A DNA stretch of 64,000 nucleotides from Ferroacidibacillus organovorans (GTDB lineage: Bacteria > Bacillota > Bacilli > Alicyclobacillales > SLC66), in the NCBI RefSeq assembly GCF_001642725.1, contig NZ_LSUQ01000007.1, forward strand, positions 1 to 64,000, written 5' to 3'. The notes beneath the pieces were generated by a model. The model made no database searches. It worked only from the letters and a program-made list of their open reading frames with translations, and was not told the origin of the DNA. A program made the translations under genes and the position numbers. Shown here one piece after another: positions 9,102 to 18,300 of this stretch. Position 1 is the stretch's first letter; every line of letters starts with the position of its first letter.

Positions 9102-10394
9102 ATGGAGTTGCATGGGACGAGCAGTGTCAATGAACGAGGCGTTCTTGAGATTGGCGGATGCACCGTCGATGATCTCGCAGCAACCTACGGAACACCTCTT
9201 ATTCTTTATGATGTAGAGCAGATTAGAGAGCGCATTCGCGCATATTGGAAGTCGTTACTATCCTTTCAGGTGCCGTACGTTCTTGCCTACGCCAGCAAGG
9301 CATTTTCTTGCAAAGCGATGTGCCGACTTGCAAATGAGGAAGCGATGTGGCTCGACGTGGTTTCTGGCGGCGAACTGCACACCGCGCTGGCAGCTGATTT
9401 TCCTCCAGAACGAATCTATATGCACGGAAATAATAAATCATCTGACGAACTCGAATATGCCATTATGTCTGGCATTCACCATATTGTCATTGACAACTTC
9501 GACGAGATCGATCGTATGGTTGAGATTCTACGCAAACGAAACACTTCTATGCGTGTTGTATTGCGAATCACGCCGGGCGTCGATGCGCACACGCATGAAT
9601 TTATAACGACAGGTACGCAGGATTCCAAGTTCGGATTTGATTTGTTTAGTGGACAAGCAGATGAGGCGGCAAGTCTTGTGCTCAAACAGGAACATCTCAT
9701 CCTCATTGGCCTTCATATGCATATCGGTTCACAAATTTTTGAGGCAGACGGATTTCACATCGCGAGCGAACGTATGGCTCAACTCTATTCGCGCATAAAA
9801 GTGAATTGTGACACACTGGAATGGTTCAATATGGGTGGCGGACTCGGAATTCGCTATACCAAAGAAGATCGTTTGCCACCTTTAGAACAAGCTGTCAAAG
9901 GGCTTATTGAAGGTGCTAAACGTGCGTTCGAACGAGTCGGTCTTGTACTCCCCAAGCTCATGATTGAACCAGGCCGAAGCATTGTCGCAGAAGCGGGCAC
10001 TACGATCTACCGAGTTGGCAGTCGCAAATCTGTCCCTAATGTGCGCGACTATATTGCGATTGACGGAGGAATGACAGACAATCCGCGCCTCGCACTGTAC
10101 GGGGCGGTTTACGAGGCGTGCATCGCCAATCGCATGTTCGATGAATCGAAACAGACTGTCTCTGTGGCGGGAAAGTGCTGTGAGAGCGGAGACATGATAT
10201 TGTGGGATGCGCTGCTTCCGGAACCGCACCCAGGAGATCTACTCGCCGTTTCATGCACGGGTGCGTATAATTACTCAATGGCAAGTAACTACAATCGACT
10301 CCCTCGCCCAGCTGTCGTGTTTGTTGAACGCGGCGAGGCGCGCCTTGTCATTCGCCGTGAAACATACAGCGATGTGTGCAGTCTTGATCTGTAG
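9102..10394 (+). CDS. lysA: Diaminopimelate decarboxylase
   Basis: PLP enzyme that converts meso-diaminopimelate to L-lysine, the last step of lysine synthesis. The 430-residue fold-III decarboxylase has the PLP lysine in LAYASKAFSC (K66), the glycine-rich phosphate-binding segment GGGLGIRYT, the EPGRSIVAEAG block and the C-terminal CCESGD active-site motif. It follows the spoVA genes as in Bacillus subtilis. There is no lysine riboswitch upstream, but two perfect palindromes are. Removing diaminopimelate links it to cortex and cell-wall precursor supply. Confidence 0.96.
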   Translation: MELHGTSSVNERGVLEIGGCTVDDLAATYGTPLILYDVEQIRERIRAYWKSLLSFQVPYVLAYASKAFSCKAMCRLANEEAMWLDVVSGGELHTALAADFPPERIYMHGNNKSSDELEYAIMSGIHHIVIDNFDEIDRMVEILRKRNTSMRVVLRITPGVDAHTHEFITTGTQDSKFGFDLFSGQADEAASLVLKQEHLILIGLHMHIGSQIFEADGFHIASERMAQLYSRIKVNCDTLEWFNMGGGLGIRYTKEDRLPPLEQAVKGLIEGAKRAFERVGLVLPKLMIEPGRSIVAEAGTTIYRVGSRKSVPNVRDYIAIDGGMTDNPRLALYGAVYEACIANRMFDESKQTVSVAGKCCESGDMILWDALLPEPHPGDLLAVSCTGAYNYSMASNYNRLPRPAVVFVERGEARLVIRRETYSDVCSLDL

Positions 10395-10454
10395 GCGTTC
10401 GTCGCTCCACGCGATCACTCTTTGACATACACTGTGTGATGAGGAGGGGATGTT

Positions 10455-10604
10455 GTGCTGACAATCCTCGCGTGGGTACCTCGCATCGCACGTTTTTTCG
10501 GGATGTTTCGAGGTGTTGTGGGTTTTGTTACACCGATGTGGCCCTATGTGTCATCTTTTGTGCGACGCGTCCGTCAACCGCGCGCGATTGCACAAGCCTA
10601 CTAG
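10455..10604 (+). CDS. Small cationic protein of unknown function (49 aa)
   Basis: A short open frame that I do not recognise. GTG 10455 is preceded by GAGGAGGGG with a five-base gap, an excellent ribosome binding site. The product is hydrophobic and strongly basic with no acidic residues: LTILAWVPRIARFF near the start, VVGFVTPMWPYVSSF in the middle and RRVRQPR near the end. It lies 60 bases after lysA on the same strand and a hairpin follows. It could be a membrane-associated peptide. Evidence is limited to the binding site, composition and open frame. Confidence 0.5.
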   Translation: MLTILAWVPRIARFFGMFRGVVGFVTPMWPYVSSFVRRVRQPRAIAQAY

Positions 10605-10630
10605 TTGTCCATTCATTCCTTATTAAAAAG

Positions 10631-10668
10631 GGCGCCCAAAACACCATGCGACTTGGTGTGGGCGCCTT
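10631..10668. terminator. Hairpin between the small ORF and the rib promoter
   Basis: GGGCGCC pairs with GGCGCCC as a seven-base stem, continued after an AAA bulge by ACACC/GGTGT. On the + strand it is followed by TTCTTG, and on the - strand by a better T-run (CTTTTTAAT). It probably insulates lysA from the riboflavin operon. Confidence 0.6.
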
Positions 10669-10710
10669 CTTGTGATCGAAATTCCTGCTGCGAGGGAATT
10701 CCGATCTCGC

Positions 10711-10740
10711 TTTACAACAGGGAAAGCTCATCTGTATACT
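10711..10740 (+). promoter_or_regulatory. Sigma-A promoter of the riboflavin operon
   Basis: TTTACA (10711-10716), 18-bp spacer, TATACT (10735-10740); each hexamer matches five of six consensus bases. Transcription would begin near 10747, only about 35 bases before the ribD start, too short to hold an FMN riboswitch. Confidence 0.7.
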
Positions 10741-10782
10741 TTGGAAACTAGAGAAAATCGTTTGCTGTGCAGGAGGATCATC

Positions 10783-11883
10783 GTGATCGAATGGAGCACT
10801 ATAGATCGCCACTGGATGGATCTGGCACTCATGCTCGCGCGTGCGACACGCGGACAAACCCATCCCAACCCACAGGTTGGAGCAGTCCTTGTCGCTGCTG
10901 GGCGAGTGATCGGTTTAGGGACCCATCTCAAGGCGGGCGATCCTCACGCCGAAGTTCACGCGTTGCGAATGGCGGGGGAGCATGCGCGCGGCGCCACACT
11001 CTATGTTACGCTGGAACCGTGCGCGCACGTCGGTAGAACCCCTCCGTGTGCTGACGCGGTCATTCAAGCGGGGATTACGCGCGTTGTCGTCGCGCTTGAG
11101 GACCCTGATCCGCGCGTTGCTGGGCGAGGTATTTCTCGCATGAGAGAAGCGGGTATCTCGGTTGAAGTAGGATGCATGCGTGAACAAACAGAGGAGTTGC
11201 TTCGCCCCTATCTTCATGTCAAAGCTACAGGACTTCCATATGTTACGCTGAAATTGGCGACGACGCTCGATGGATTTTTGGCGACTGCATCAGGTGAGAG
11301 TTTATATATGACAGGCGATGCGGCACGTGCGGCAGTCCATCGCCTGCGCGCGCAGGTGGACGCCGTCGGTGTAGGGATCGGAACGGTACTTGCAGATGAC
11401 CCAAAGCTCACGGTGCGGCTTGGAGGAGAGTTCAGGCAGCCTGCGCGCATCGTCTTTGATCGCAAGGCGCGCCTACCTCTGGATGCGCGCCTTGTTTCGG
11501 ATCGCGCGGCAGAAACGTATGTGCTTTGTAGTGAGGATGCATCCATGGATCGTGTTCACGAGTTGCGAGCGCACGGTGTCAATGTGATTGTCATCGGACC
11601 TCACGAGACGTTTACAATGAAAACCGCGCTTCACAAACTGGTAGAAATAGGATTTATACATCTCCTTATTGAAGGCGGATCTACGATTGCGACAGCGCTT
11701 TTAAGTGAGCGTCTCGCGACAGAGCTCTGGTGGTTTCATGCCCCTCTCATTCTTGGACAGGGCATTTCGGGACTGGGAGCACTCGCGATCCAATCCTTAC
11801 ACTCAGCGTTCACACTTGAGAACCCCAGGATTGAGGTCTTTGGAAGCGATGTGTTGACGAAAGGCGCGCTTAAGTATACATAA
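10783..11883 (+). CDS. ribD: Bifunctional pyrimidine deaminase / 5-amino-6-(5-phosphoribosylamino)uracil reductase
   Basis: Catalyses steps two and three of riboflavin synthesis. Residues 1-145 are a zinc deaminase (H-A-E in DPHAEVHALRMAG; PCAHVGRTPPCADA with the two cysteine ligands); residues ~150-366 form the NADPH reductase (LKLATTLDGFLA, then LIEGGSTIATALL). I place the start at GTG 10783, six bases after AGGAGG; the open frame continues further upstream, but that part overlaps the promoter. The length of 366 residues matches the family. First gene of ribD-ribE-ribBA-ribH. Confidence 0.95.
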   Translation: MIEWSTIDRHWMDLALMLARATRGQTHPNPQVGAVLVAAGRVIGLGTHLKAGDPHAEVHALRMAGEHARGATLYVTLEPCAHVGRTPPCADAVIQAGITRVVVALEDPDPRVAGRGISRMREAGISVEVGCMREQTEELLRPYLHVKATGLPYVTLKLATTLDGFLATASGESLYMTGDAARAAVHRLRAQVDAVGVGIGTVLADDPKLTVRLGGEFRQPARIVFDRKARLPLDARLVSDRAAETYVLCSEDASMDRVHELRAHGVNVIVIGPHETFTMKTALHKLVEIGFIHLLIEGGSTIATALLSERLATELWWFHAPLILGQGISGLGALAIQSLHSAFTLENPRIEVFGSDVLTKGALKYT

Positions 11884-11929
11884 TGTTTATTGTGTTAACA
11901 GATGAGCATGGTGCTCACGGAGGTATACG

Positions 11930-12574
11930 ATGTTCACAGGACTTGTGGAAGAGGTAGGGCGTATTCACCAGATCGAGCGAAAAGGTCGCTCACTCCTGCT
12001 CACAATCACTGCGAAGCGCGTCCTTGAAGATGCGAAGATCGGTGATAGCATCGCAGTGAGTGGCGTCTGTTTAACGGTTACGAAATGCTTCGACGATCGC
12101 TTCACAGTGGATGTCGTACCTGAAACGGTAGATCGCTCGACACTTAAGCGTCTACAGCCTGGTTCGCGCGTCAATCTGGAGCGCGCCATGCGCGCGGATG
12201 GACGATTTGGCGGTCACATTGTGGCTGGACACGTTGACACGGTCGCTCAAATACGCCAGATTCAACCTGATGAGAATGCGCGCATCGTCACAATTCAAGC
12301 GGAATCAGACACCATGAGGTATATTGTTGAGAAAGGCTCGATTGCAGTGGATGGGATCAGTCTGACGGTCATGGATGTTTCAAATGAAGCGTTTCGCGTC
12401 TCTTTGATTCCACACACTGCAGGGGAATCGACTGCACAAGATTTTATGATCGGTCAATCGGTTAATCTTGAAGTTGACATACTTGGAAAATATGTAGAGC
12501 GGCTGTTATCTGGGCAAAAAGGTGAAGCACAATCGGGTTTAACGTTTGCGAAATTGCAACAATACGGTTATTAG
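11930..12574 (+). CDS. ribE: Riboflavin synthase, alpha subunit
   Basis: Dismutates two 6,7-dimethyl-8-ribityllumazine molecules to riboflavin and the pyrimidine substrate. The 214-residue protein starts with the family hallmark MFTGLVEEVG and has the two repeated lumazine-binding barrels: the first with SIAVSGVCLTVT, the second with SIAVDGISLTVM, preceded by FGGHIVAGHVD. GGAGG lies six bases before the ATG. Second gene of the operon, working on the product of ribH. Confidence 0.97.
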   Translation: MFTGLVEEVGRIHQIERKGRSLLLTITAKRVLEDAKIGDSIAVSGVCLTVTKCFDDRFTVDVVPETVDRSTLKRLQPGSRVNLERAMRADGRFGGHIVAGHVDTVAQIRQIQPDENARIVTIQAESDTMRYIVEKGSIAVDGISLTVMDVSNEAFRVSLIPHTAGESTAQDFMIGQSVNLEVDILGKYVERLLSGQKGEAQSGLTFAKLQQYGY

Positions 12575-12631
12575 AGATGATCGTTTAAAATGTGGCCGGG
12601 TAAGAGCCAAGCCCAAGGGAGTGGAGGATCC

Positions 12632-13825
12632 ATGTTTTCTCCAATTGAAACTGCGCTCGCGGCACTTAGACGCGGGGAAATCATTATTGTGGTTGACGAT
12701 GAGGATCGCGAAAATGAGGGGGATTTTGTCGCGCTCGCGGAGTATGCGACGCCAGAAGTCATCAATTTTATGATTACCCACGGCCGCGGTCTCGTCTGTA
12801 TACCGATAGAGATGTCACACGCAAAAGCGCTTCACCTTCACCCCATGGTAGAGAAAAATAGTGATCTGCACGGCACAGCCTTCACCATCTCGGTGGATCA
12901 TGTGAGCACGACCACCGGAATTTCCGCGTTTGAACGCGCGCAAACGGTTCAAGCGCTACTCACGGATGGGAGCAAACCGGAAGATTTTCGCCGTCCTGGT
13001 CACCTGTTTCCGCTCGTTGCAAAAGAAGGTGGCGTTTTGCGCAGGGCAGGTCACACAGAGGCTGCGGTTGACCTCGCACAACTTTGTGGTGCAAAGCCGG
13101 CTGGCGTGATCTGCGAAGTTTTAAAACAGGATGGAACAATGGCGCGCGTTCCTGACTTGTTGCAACTCGCAAATGAATTCAGTCTGCACATGATTACAAT
13201 CGCAGATCTCATCGCGTATCGAAAGCGCGTAGAAAAACTTGTCACACGCGAGGCGGAAGCACTGTTGCCGACAACGTATGGCGACTTTAAAATCTACGTG
13301 TATGCAAACGCTCTGGATCAAAAGGAGCACGTCGCCCTTGTGATGGGGGATGTTACCCCCACTCATCCGACACTAGTGCGCGTGCATTCGGAGTGCTTGA
13401 CGGGTGATGTCTTCGGATCACATCGGTGTGATTGTGGGCCACAATTACACGCAGCGCTTGAAACCATCGCACAGGAAGGTTCAGGCGTGCTACTCTATAT
13501 GCGACAAGAAGGTAGGGGCATTGGACTGATCAATAAAATTCGCGCGTACGAACTTCAAGAGCAAGGGTTTGATACGGTCGAGGCAAACCAAAAGCTTGGA
13601 TTTGCGCCTGATCTGCGCGATTATGGGATTGGGGCGCAGATCCTTGAGGATTTAGGCGTACGAGAGATGCGCTTGCTCACAAACAATCCGCGTAAAATAA
13701 GCGGACTCTCAGGATATGGGTTGAGCGTTGTCGAACGCGTTCCCATTCAAATGGACGCAAGTCAGCATAACGCTCAGTATTTAGCGACGAAAAAATCAAA
13801 ATTAGGCCATTTACTTAATATGTAA
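12632..13825 (+). CDS. ribBA: Bifunctional 3,4-dihydroxy-2-butanone 4-phosphate synthase / GTP cyclohydrolase II
   Basis: Supplies both branches of riboflavin synthesis. Residues 1-200 are the RibB domain ([22 protein letters not shown]); residues ~205-397 are GTP cyclohydrolase II, with the zinc ligands in [14 protein letters not shown] and the GTP-binding [15 protein letters not shown] 12632 is preferred to the upstream in-frame ATG at 12590 because GGGAGTGGAGG precedes it and it begins at the conserved domain. Length is normal for RibBA. Confidence 0.96.
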   Translation: MFSPIETALAALRRGEIIIVVDDEDRENEGDFVALAEYATPEVINFMITHGRGLVCIPIEMSHAKALHLHPMVEKNSDLHGTAFTISVDHVSTTTGISAFERAQTVQALLTDGSKPEDFRRPGHLFPLVAKEGGVLRRAGHTEAAVDLAQLCGAKPAGVICEVLKQDGTMARVPDLLQLANEFSLHMITIADLIAYRKRVEKLVTREAEALLPTTYGDFKIYVYANALDQKEHVALVMGDVTPTHPTLVRVHSECLTGDVFGSHRCDCGPQLHAALETIAQEGSGVLLYMRQEGRGIGLINKIRAYELQEQGFDTVEANQKLGFAPDLRDYGIGAQILEDLGVREMRLLTNNPRKISGLSGYGLSVVERVPIQMDASQHNAQYLATKKSKLGHLLNM

Positions 13826-13841
13826 TGACGGAGGTTTACGA

Positions 13842-14309
13842 ATGGGACGTCAATTTGAAGGTCACCTGGTTGGACAGGGTTTGCGAATGGCGGTGGTGGT
13901 TGGACGCTTTAATGATTTGATCTCACTGCGCTTACTGGCGGGCGCTCAGGACGCGTTTACGCGACACGGGGTTGCGGAGGCAGATGTAGACCTGGCGTTT
14001 GTACCAGGCGCGTTTGAAATCTCGCTCGTGGCAAAACGGCTGGCTGAAACAGGACGCTATGATGCGATCGTGACGCTTGGAGCGGTGATTCGCGGTTCTA
14101 CACCGCATTTTGACTATGTTGCATCAGAAACGGCAAAAGGCGTCGCATCGTCTTCACTCGCGACAGGCGTGCCCATCATCTTTGGCGTGCTTACGACCGA
14201 CACAATTGAGCAAGCGATTGAGCGCGCAGGAACAAAAGCGGGCAATAAAGGCTGGGATGCGGCTGTCGCCGCCATTGAGATGGCAAATTTATTGAGGAGT
14301 TTCGCTTGA
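13842..14309 (+). CDS. ribH: 6,7-dimethyl-8-ribityllumazine synthase
   Basis: Condenses the RibBA butanone phosphate with the RibD pyrimidine to give lumazine. The 155-residue protein has the typical [11 protein letters not shown] start, the central [16 protein letters not shown] and the catalytic-loop sequence [15 protein letters not shown] with the active-site histidine. GGAGG precedes the ATG by seven bases. Last gene of the riboflavin operon; the next gene begins one base after its stop. Confidence 0.97.
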   Translation: MGRQFEGHLVGQGLRMAVVVGRFNDLISLRLLAGAQDAFTRHGVAEADVDLAFVPGAFEISLVAKRLAETGRYDAIVTLGAVIRGSTPHFDYVASETAKGVASSSLATGVPIIFGVLTTDTIEQAIERAGTKAGNKGWDAAVAAIEMANLLRSFA

Positions 14310-14310
14310 T

Positions 14311-15120
14311 TTGACGAAAATCCTGTTTCGTCAAGAGTCATCCTATCAGACGGTGTGTGTTGGAGAACAGCAAAATGTTCGTTTTTTGCGTTTTGGAGAC
14401 GCATCTGCCGGCTGGCAGGGAGCGTGTGTACTCAATCAACCGAAACGTCTTTATTTCCCGTACCAACAAGCGTTCTCTTTGCATACGGCGTGGGTGCCCA
14501 CAGTAGAAAATTTTCTCTCGATTGGTGTTGGCACAGGAACCGCACTCACTCATATTCACTGGAGGCACCCCGAGGCAAGAATGACGGGCATTGAGCTTGA
14601 CGGAATGGTCCTTCACGTTGCAGAACAGTATTTTGGCCTGTCACGCGACGCGGTACAACTTATCGAAGCGGACGCGCGCGCCTGCCTTGATCGACTGTAT
14701 CCGTCCTATGATCTCATCTTTCTCGACGCCTACTATCAAGAAGATACGCCGAGCGGGATGCTGTGTGAACCCTTTTTAAAGCGGTTGGCTGATCTGCTGA
14801 TCCCTGGTGGCGTACTTGCCATCAACGCGATTATGACGACATTTGGTCCAGGCGCATCACGCTATCGCCGGCTTTGCAACGAACTCTTACGTGCGGTTGG
14901 TCCGACCTTTCGCATTGATGTTGGCATACTTCCTTTTTCAGAGCATAACCTTCTGCTCTATTCCGTCAAAAAGCCTACATTCATCCCATCGATTGAGCGT
15001 CTTCGCGCGCGTGCCCGCGCCGAAATCGCGCAGAACTCGAGCGTCTATGGCCCGTTTCGGGAGATGTTGCCAGCGCGAATCAAAGCGATCGATAGTGCCC
15101 CGAACAGATCGCTCGGTTGA
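14311..15120 (+). CDS. Spermidine-synthase-like methyltransferase-fold protein
   Basis: The 269-residue product has the class I Rossmann fold of the polyamine synthase family: SIGVGTGTALTHI (glycine-rich motif I), MTGIELDGMV (acidic ribose-binding residue), and LIFLDAYYQEDTPS, where the true aminopropyltransferases have an Asp-Tyr pair used in catalysis. It is an outlying member of the family, so substrate is uncertain. TTG 14311 directly follows the ribH stop, with GAGGAG 12 bases upstream. No S-adenosylmethionine decarboxylase (speD) is nearby. Confidence 0.7.
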   Translation: MTKILFRQESSYQTVCVGEQQNVRFLRFGDASAGWQGACVLNQPKRLYFPYQQAFSLHTAWVPTVENFLSIGVGTGTALTHIHWRHPEARMTGIELDGMVLHVAEQYFGLSRDAVQLIEADARACLDRLYPSYDLIFLDAYYQEDTPSGMLCEPFLKRLADLLIPGGVLAINAIMTTFGPGASRYRRLCNELLRAVGPTFRIDVGILPFSEHNLLLYSVKKPTFIPSIERLRARARAEIAQNSSVYGPFREMLPARIKAIDSAPNRSLG

Positions 15121-15142
15121 TTCGGAAAGAGGAGGGAATCGC

Positions 15143-15772
15143 TTGTTGTTCTTGAGTCACAACATGATCTTTATTCTAATTGCGTTTGTCGTGGGACTCT
15201 CTTTTCACGAGTTTGGACATGCGCTGGCTGCGTTTCTCGTTGGGGATGATACGGCCAAACGGCAAGGGCGGTTGACGCTTAACCCACTGGTTCACCTCGA
15301 TCTCATCGGGTTTATCGTCGTCATTTTTGCCGGATTTGGATGGGCGCGCCCTGTCGTTTTTGATCCGCGGAGGATTCGCGGAAATGTCCGAGTCGGCATC
15401 ATTTTTATCGCGCTCGCAGGTCCACTCATGAACCTTTTTCTTGCCGTGATTAGCGGAATTGTTTTGGTCAGTTTCAATATGCTGACGAGTTCTGCCTATA
15501 TGACAGGATTAGGTCAGTTTGTGTTCTATCTCTTTCTCTATATGATGCAGTTGAATGTCGCGCTTGCCATCTTCAATCTGATTCCGATTCCGCCGCTTGA
15601 CGGATGGCAAATTCTCCATCACCTCATGCCGCGAAAAATGTATTTAAAGACGGCGTCCTTTGAACGATTCGGGATGATTATCCTGCTCATTTTTCTGATC
15701 AGTCCGCTCGGATCATCCGTGATTGGCACGACCACGCAGTATGTTTTGAATGCGTGGTTCAGGAATTTCTGA
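15143..15772 (+). CDS. Site-2 protease family (M50) membrane metalloprotease
   Basis: Integral membrane zinc protease family member; substrate unknown. Residue order is characteristic: HEFGH (zinc-binding HExxH) in the first helix at about residue 22, FGWARPV, then NLIPIPPLDG providing the third metal ligand near residue 150. Five to six hydrophobic segments span 209 residues. TTG 15143 is chosen because AGAGGAGGG stands seven bases upstream; the frame is open further upstream but runs antiparallel to nothing and overlaps the preceding gene. Stop and scpA start overlap by one base (TGATG). M50 proteins next to scpAB are common in Bacillota. Confidence 0.9.
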   Translation: MLFLSHNMIFILIAFVVGLSFHEFGHALAAFLVGDDTAKRQGRLTLNPLVHLDLIGFIVVIFAGFGWARPVVFDPRRIRGNVRVGIIFIALAGPLMNLFLAVISGIVLVSFNMLTSSAYMTGLGQFVFYLFLYMMQLNVALAIFNLIPIPPLDGWQILHHLMPRKMYLKTASFERFGMIILLIFLISPLGSSVIGTTTQYVLNAWFRNF

Positions 15773-16515
15773 TGGAACAGCACCCCATTCATGTGACGCT
15801 CGATTCGTTTGAAGGGCCTCTTGATCTGCTCTGGCATCTGATTGAAAAGCACGAGATTGACATTTACCAAATTCCGATTGCGCTTATCACAGATCAGTAT
15901 ATACGCGTGTTAAAAGATCGACTCGACGCACAGCTAGAAGTGGCGAGTGAATTCTTGGTGATGGCTGCATCTCTCGTCGCTCTCAAAGCGCGTGCGCTTT
16001 TGCCACGCCAAGAGGTGCTGATCGAAGAAGATGACGAGATCGATTTGATCGCGTCAGAGCGCGCACTCACGGAGCGACTTCTTGAATACAGGGCGTTTAA
16101 GGAAGTCGCGCGCGTGCTCAAAGAAATGGAAGGTGAGCGAGCACAGTCCGTTGGGCGGATGCCGATGAATCTGGATGCGTATCGAACGGAGCGCAGTGAT
16201 CCGCCGCTCCTTGGCGTATCTGCCGAGCAGTTGATGACAGCATTTGAAAAGGCGATGGCGCGCATGCCAAAGGAGCGAGATGTCCGCGTCGTTCGTGAAC
16301 GGGAAACCATTCCGGAGCGTATGAAGCGAATTTTACGCATGTTGCGGGATGCGCCTGCGACCTTTTCGTCGCTTTTGCTGATCGATCATCCCCGGGAAAT
16401 CGTGACGTCTTTTCTAGCGTTGCTCGAATTGATTCGAAATCAGCAGGTTATCTGTCGACAGGAGGGACTCTTTTCCGAGATATGGATCGAACGGATTACG
16501 CTTTTGACGAAATAA
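15772..16515 (+). CDS. scpA: Segregation and condensation protein A
   Basis: Kleisin subunit of the SMC-ScpAB condensin that compacts and segregates chromosomes. The N-terminal kleisin helix region reads FEGPLDLLWHLIEKHEIDIYQIPIA (residues ~13-37), followed by LVMAASLVALKARALLP; the C-terminal winged helix binds the SMC head. The 247-residue length is normal. The start ATG 15772 overlaps the upstream stop. It overlaps scpB by 34 bases, so the two are coupled. Confidence 0.95.
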   Translation: MEQHPIHVTLDSFEGPLDLLWHLIEKHEIDIYQIPIALITDQYIRVLKDRLDAQLEVASEFLVMAASLVALKARALLPRQEVLIEEDDEIDLIASERALTERLLEYRAFKEVARVLKEMEGERAQSVGRMPMNLDAYRTERSDPPLLGVSAEQLMTAFEKAMARMPKERDVRVVRERETIPERMKRILRMLRDAPATFSSLLLIDHPREIVTSFLALLELIRNQQVICRQEGLFSEIWIERITLLTK

Positions 16516-17138
16516 ATGATGAAGAATCGTTTGCACAGGGACTATTCATCGGTACCCAAGAGCAGTGGGATGAACTCGCAAAAGAAGAGGAAGTACGCTT
16601 GTTAAACCTTTTGGAAGGTTTGCTATTTGCCGCTGGAACGGAAGGACTGACCGCAAAAGCGATAGCCAAAGGACTTCTTGTTTCTGAGTCGCTTGTGCCT
16701 GAATTGTGTCATCGTCTCACTGTTTTACAAGAGCAATCCATGCGCATGCTGACCTGTATAAAGACGGCAGATACGTGGCAACTTGTCACACACAAAGCGG
16801 TTTCTCCTTATCTGACCCGCCTTGCCGAGACACCGTCGCATCCGGGTCTGTCGCAGGCTGCACTAGAAACGCTCGCCATCATTGCTTATCGTCAGCCGCT
16901 TACGCGCACCATGATTGAAGCGCTTCGCGGTGTCAAGAGTGAGCGCGCAATCGGAACGCTACTCGCGCGCGGGCTGATCGAAGAAATGGGAAGAGCGGAG
17001 GGACCTGGACGACCCTATTTGTATGGGACAACCCGCCTTTTCCTTGATCATTTTGGGATTTCTTCACCTGATCAACTTCCTCCTTTAGAGATTGCGGACG
17101 GGTTACTTGACGAAACAGCAATAGCGAAAGAAGAATAG
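16482..17138 (+). CDS. scpB: Segregation and condensation protein B
   Basis: Dimeric winged-helix partner of ScpA in condensin. The conserved core is LLEGLLFAAGTEGLTAK and QAALETLAIIAYRQPLTRTMIEALRGVKSERAI, then GRPYLYGTT near residue 180. The N-terminus carries an acidic extension of about 35 residues. ATG 16482 lies within scpA; AGGAGG is 18 bases upstream, farther than ideal, so the exact start is less certain than the identity. Confidence 0.94.
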   Translation: MDRTDYAFDEINDEESFAQGLFIGTQEQWDELAKEEEVRLLNLLEGLLFAAGTEGLTAKAIAKGLLVSESLVPELCHRLTVLQEQSMRMLTCIKTADTWQLVTHKAVSPYLTRLAETPSHPGLSQAALETLAIIAYRQPLTRTMIEALRGVKSERAIGTLLARGLIEEMGRAEGPGRPYLYGTTRLFLDHFGISSPDQLPPLEIADGLLDETAIAKEE

Positions 17139-17212
17139 GGACCAAGCGTTCTGGACAAACTTACCTGAACATCGCGGATGTTTTTGGACGGGATGAGATT
17201 AGATTCCGTTCA

Positions 17213-17899
17213 GTGGTAGGTGACCCCATTTTGCTTTGGTTCTTTTTTACGTTGCTACTCATTCTTTTACTTCTCCTTTTACCTGTTCGTATTGAGGTGA
17301 GCGCGGCGCTCCAAATGCGTCACACGCATGTGCGTGTCAGCGTCGTCCTTGCGGGCATCCGTCTGAAACTGCCACCCTTCAAGCGCCGCAAATCAAAGCG
17401 CAGGGTTCCGGCATCCACCTCGCCCGCGGATAAGTTTCCTTTTAAAGAGCACAAACCGATTGGCTATGAAGAGATTCTCGATAAACTTCATGATGTTACA
17501 GAAATGATTGATATTCTGGAAGATACTTTGCCTCGTCTAAAAAAGGCGATACGGCCGCTTTGCGTTACATACTTTACGTGGGAATCGGCTGTCGGTCTAC
17601 CAAACGCTGCAGAGACGGCCACCGCAGTCGGCGGGTTTTGGATTTTAAAGAGTGGAATTTTAGGAATTCTTTCAAGAATGATTTGCTTCACAAACGAAAT
17701 CACCCTGGAAATCACGCCTCTGTATGAACAGTTAACGCTTGAGAGTGAGATCACTTGTATAGTCGGTGTGACACTCGGTCAAGCTATCGTGGTAGTTGTT
17801 CGTTTAGTCTCTCTGGTGAAAGAAGGGATCTCACGTGTCCGAACATCCGATTCAATCCCTCATGCAAACGGCAATGGAAAACTTAAAAACCATGGTTGA
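17213..17899 (+). CDS. ytfI: DUF2953 family protein (YtfI-like)
   Basis: Function unknown; the family is found in spore formers next to ytfJ. One N-terminal hydrophobic helix (LWFFFTLLLILLLLLLPV) anchors a ~190-residue soluble part with a basic linker (PFKRRKSKRR) and a region rich in beta strands. GTG 17213 has a weak ribosome binding site; TTG 17231 is an alternative. It overlaps ytfJ by 65 bases, so both are made from one mRNA. Confidence 0.75.
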   Translation: MVGDPILLWFFFTLLLILLLLLLPVRIEVSAALQMRHTHVRVSVVLAGIRLKLPPFKRRKSKRRVPASTSPADKFPFKEHKPIGYEEILDKLHDVTEMIDILEDTLPRLKKAIRPLCVTYFTWESAVGLPNAAETATAVGGFWILKSGILGILSRMICFTNEITLEITPLYEQLTLESEITCIVGVTLGQAIVVVVRLVSLVKEGISRVRTSDSIPHANGNGKLKNHG

Positions 17900-18254
17900 T
17901 GTGAATACAATCATCGGGGATCCAGTAGAAACTCCTGACGGCAGTGTGATTCTTCCTGTCAGTCGCGTCGGATTTGGCTTTGCCGCTGGAGGCAGCCAAA
18001 TACGCACGCGAAGGGAATCGGCTGTCGTGAGTGACGCCCAGCAGCCGTTTGGGGGCGGTGCAGGTGGTGGCGTCTCGATTCAGCCGATGGGTTTTTTGAT
18101 CGTTGGCAATGGTCAGGTCAAACTACTTTCTGCGGAACCTGGCAATCAGTTGTATGATCGGTTGATCGATCTTGCGCCGCAAATGCTGGATCGGCTTGAA
18201 GCGTACGCGGTTTCGCGTCGCGAGAGTCGCGCTGTAAAGGAGACTGAAGGATGA
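17835..18254 (+). CDS. ytfJ: Sporulation protein YtfJ (GerW family)
   Basis: Forespore protein of the GerW/YtfJ family, needed in Bacillus for normal germination through the L-alanine/GerA pathway. The 139-residue product shows the conserved order MENLKTMVDVNTIIGDPVETPDG, then SRVGFGFAAGG, a glycine-rich linker GGGAGGGVSIQP and GFLIVGNGQVKLL. GTG 17835 follows AAGGG by seven bases. Coupled to ytfI. Confidence 0.92.
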   Translation: MSEHPIQSLMQTAMENLKTMVDVNTIIGDPVETPDGSVILPVSRVGFGFAAGGSQIRTRRESAVVSDAQQPFGGGAGGGVSIQPMGFLIVGNGQVKLLSAEPGNQLYDRLIDLAPQMLDRLEAYAVSRRESRAVKETEG

Positions 18255-18300
18255 TGCAAAGCGCTCGGGATAAGTTGATTTCCGTTAGAGGTGTGTCTAC

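Noticed and set aside
10436-10675. 79-residue cysteine-rich frame after lysA
   Set aside because: It starts inside the spacer before GAGGAGGGG, is out of frame with the better supported 49-residue ORF, and runs through the downstream hairpin.
11346-11359. Palindrome CCTGCGCGCGCAGG inside ribD
   Set aside because: GC-rich self-complementary words arise easily in this coding sequence; no T-run or conservation evidence.
14843-15142. Long 5' extension of the M50 protease frame
   Set aside because: It overlaps the 3' end of the spermidine-synthase-like gene, and the encoded residues look random; TTG 15143 has AGAGGAGGG in front.
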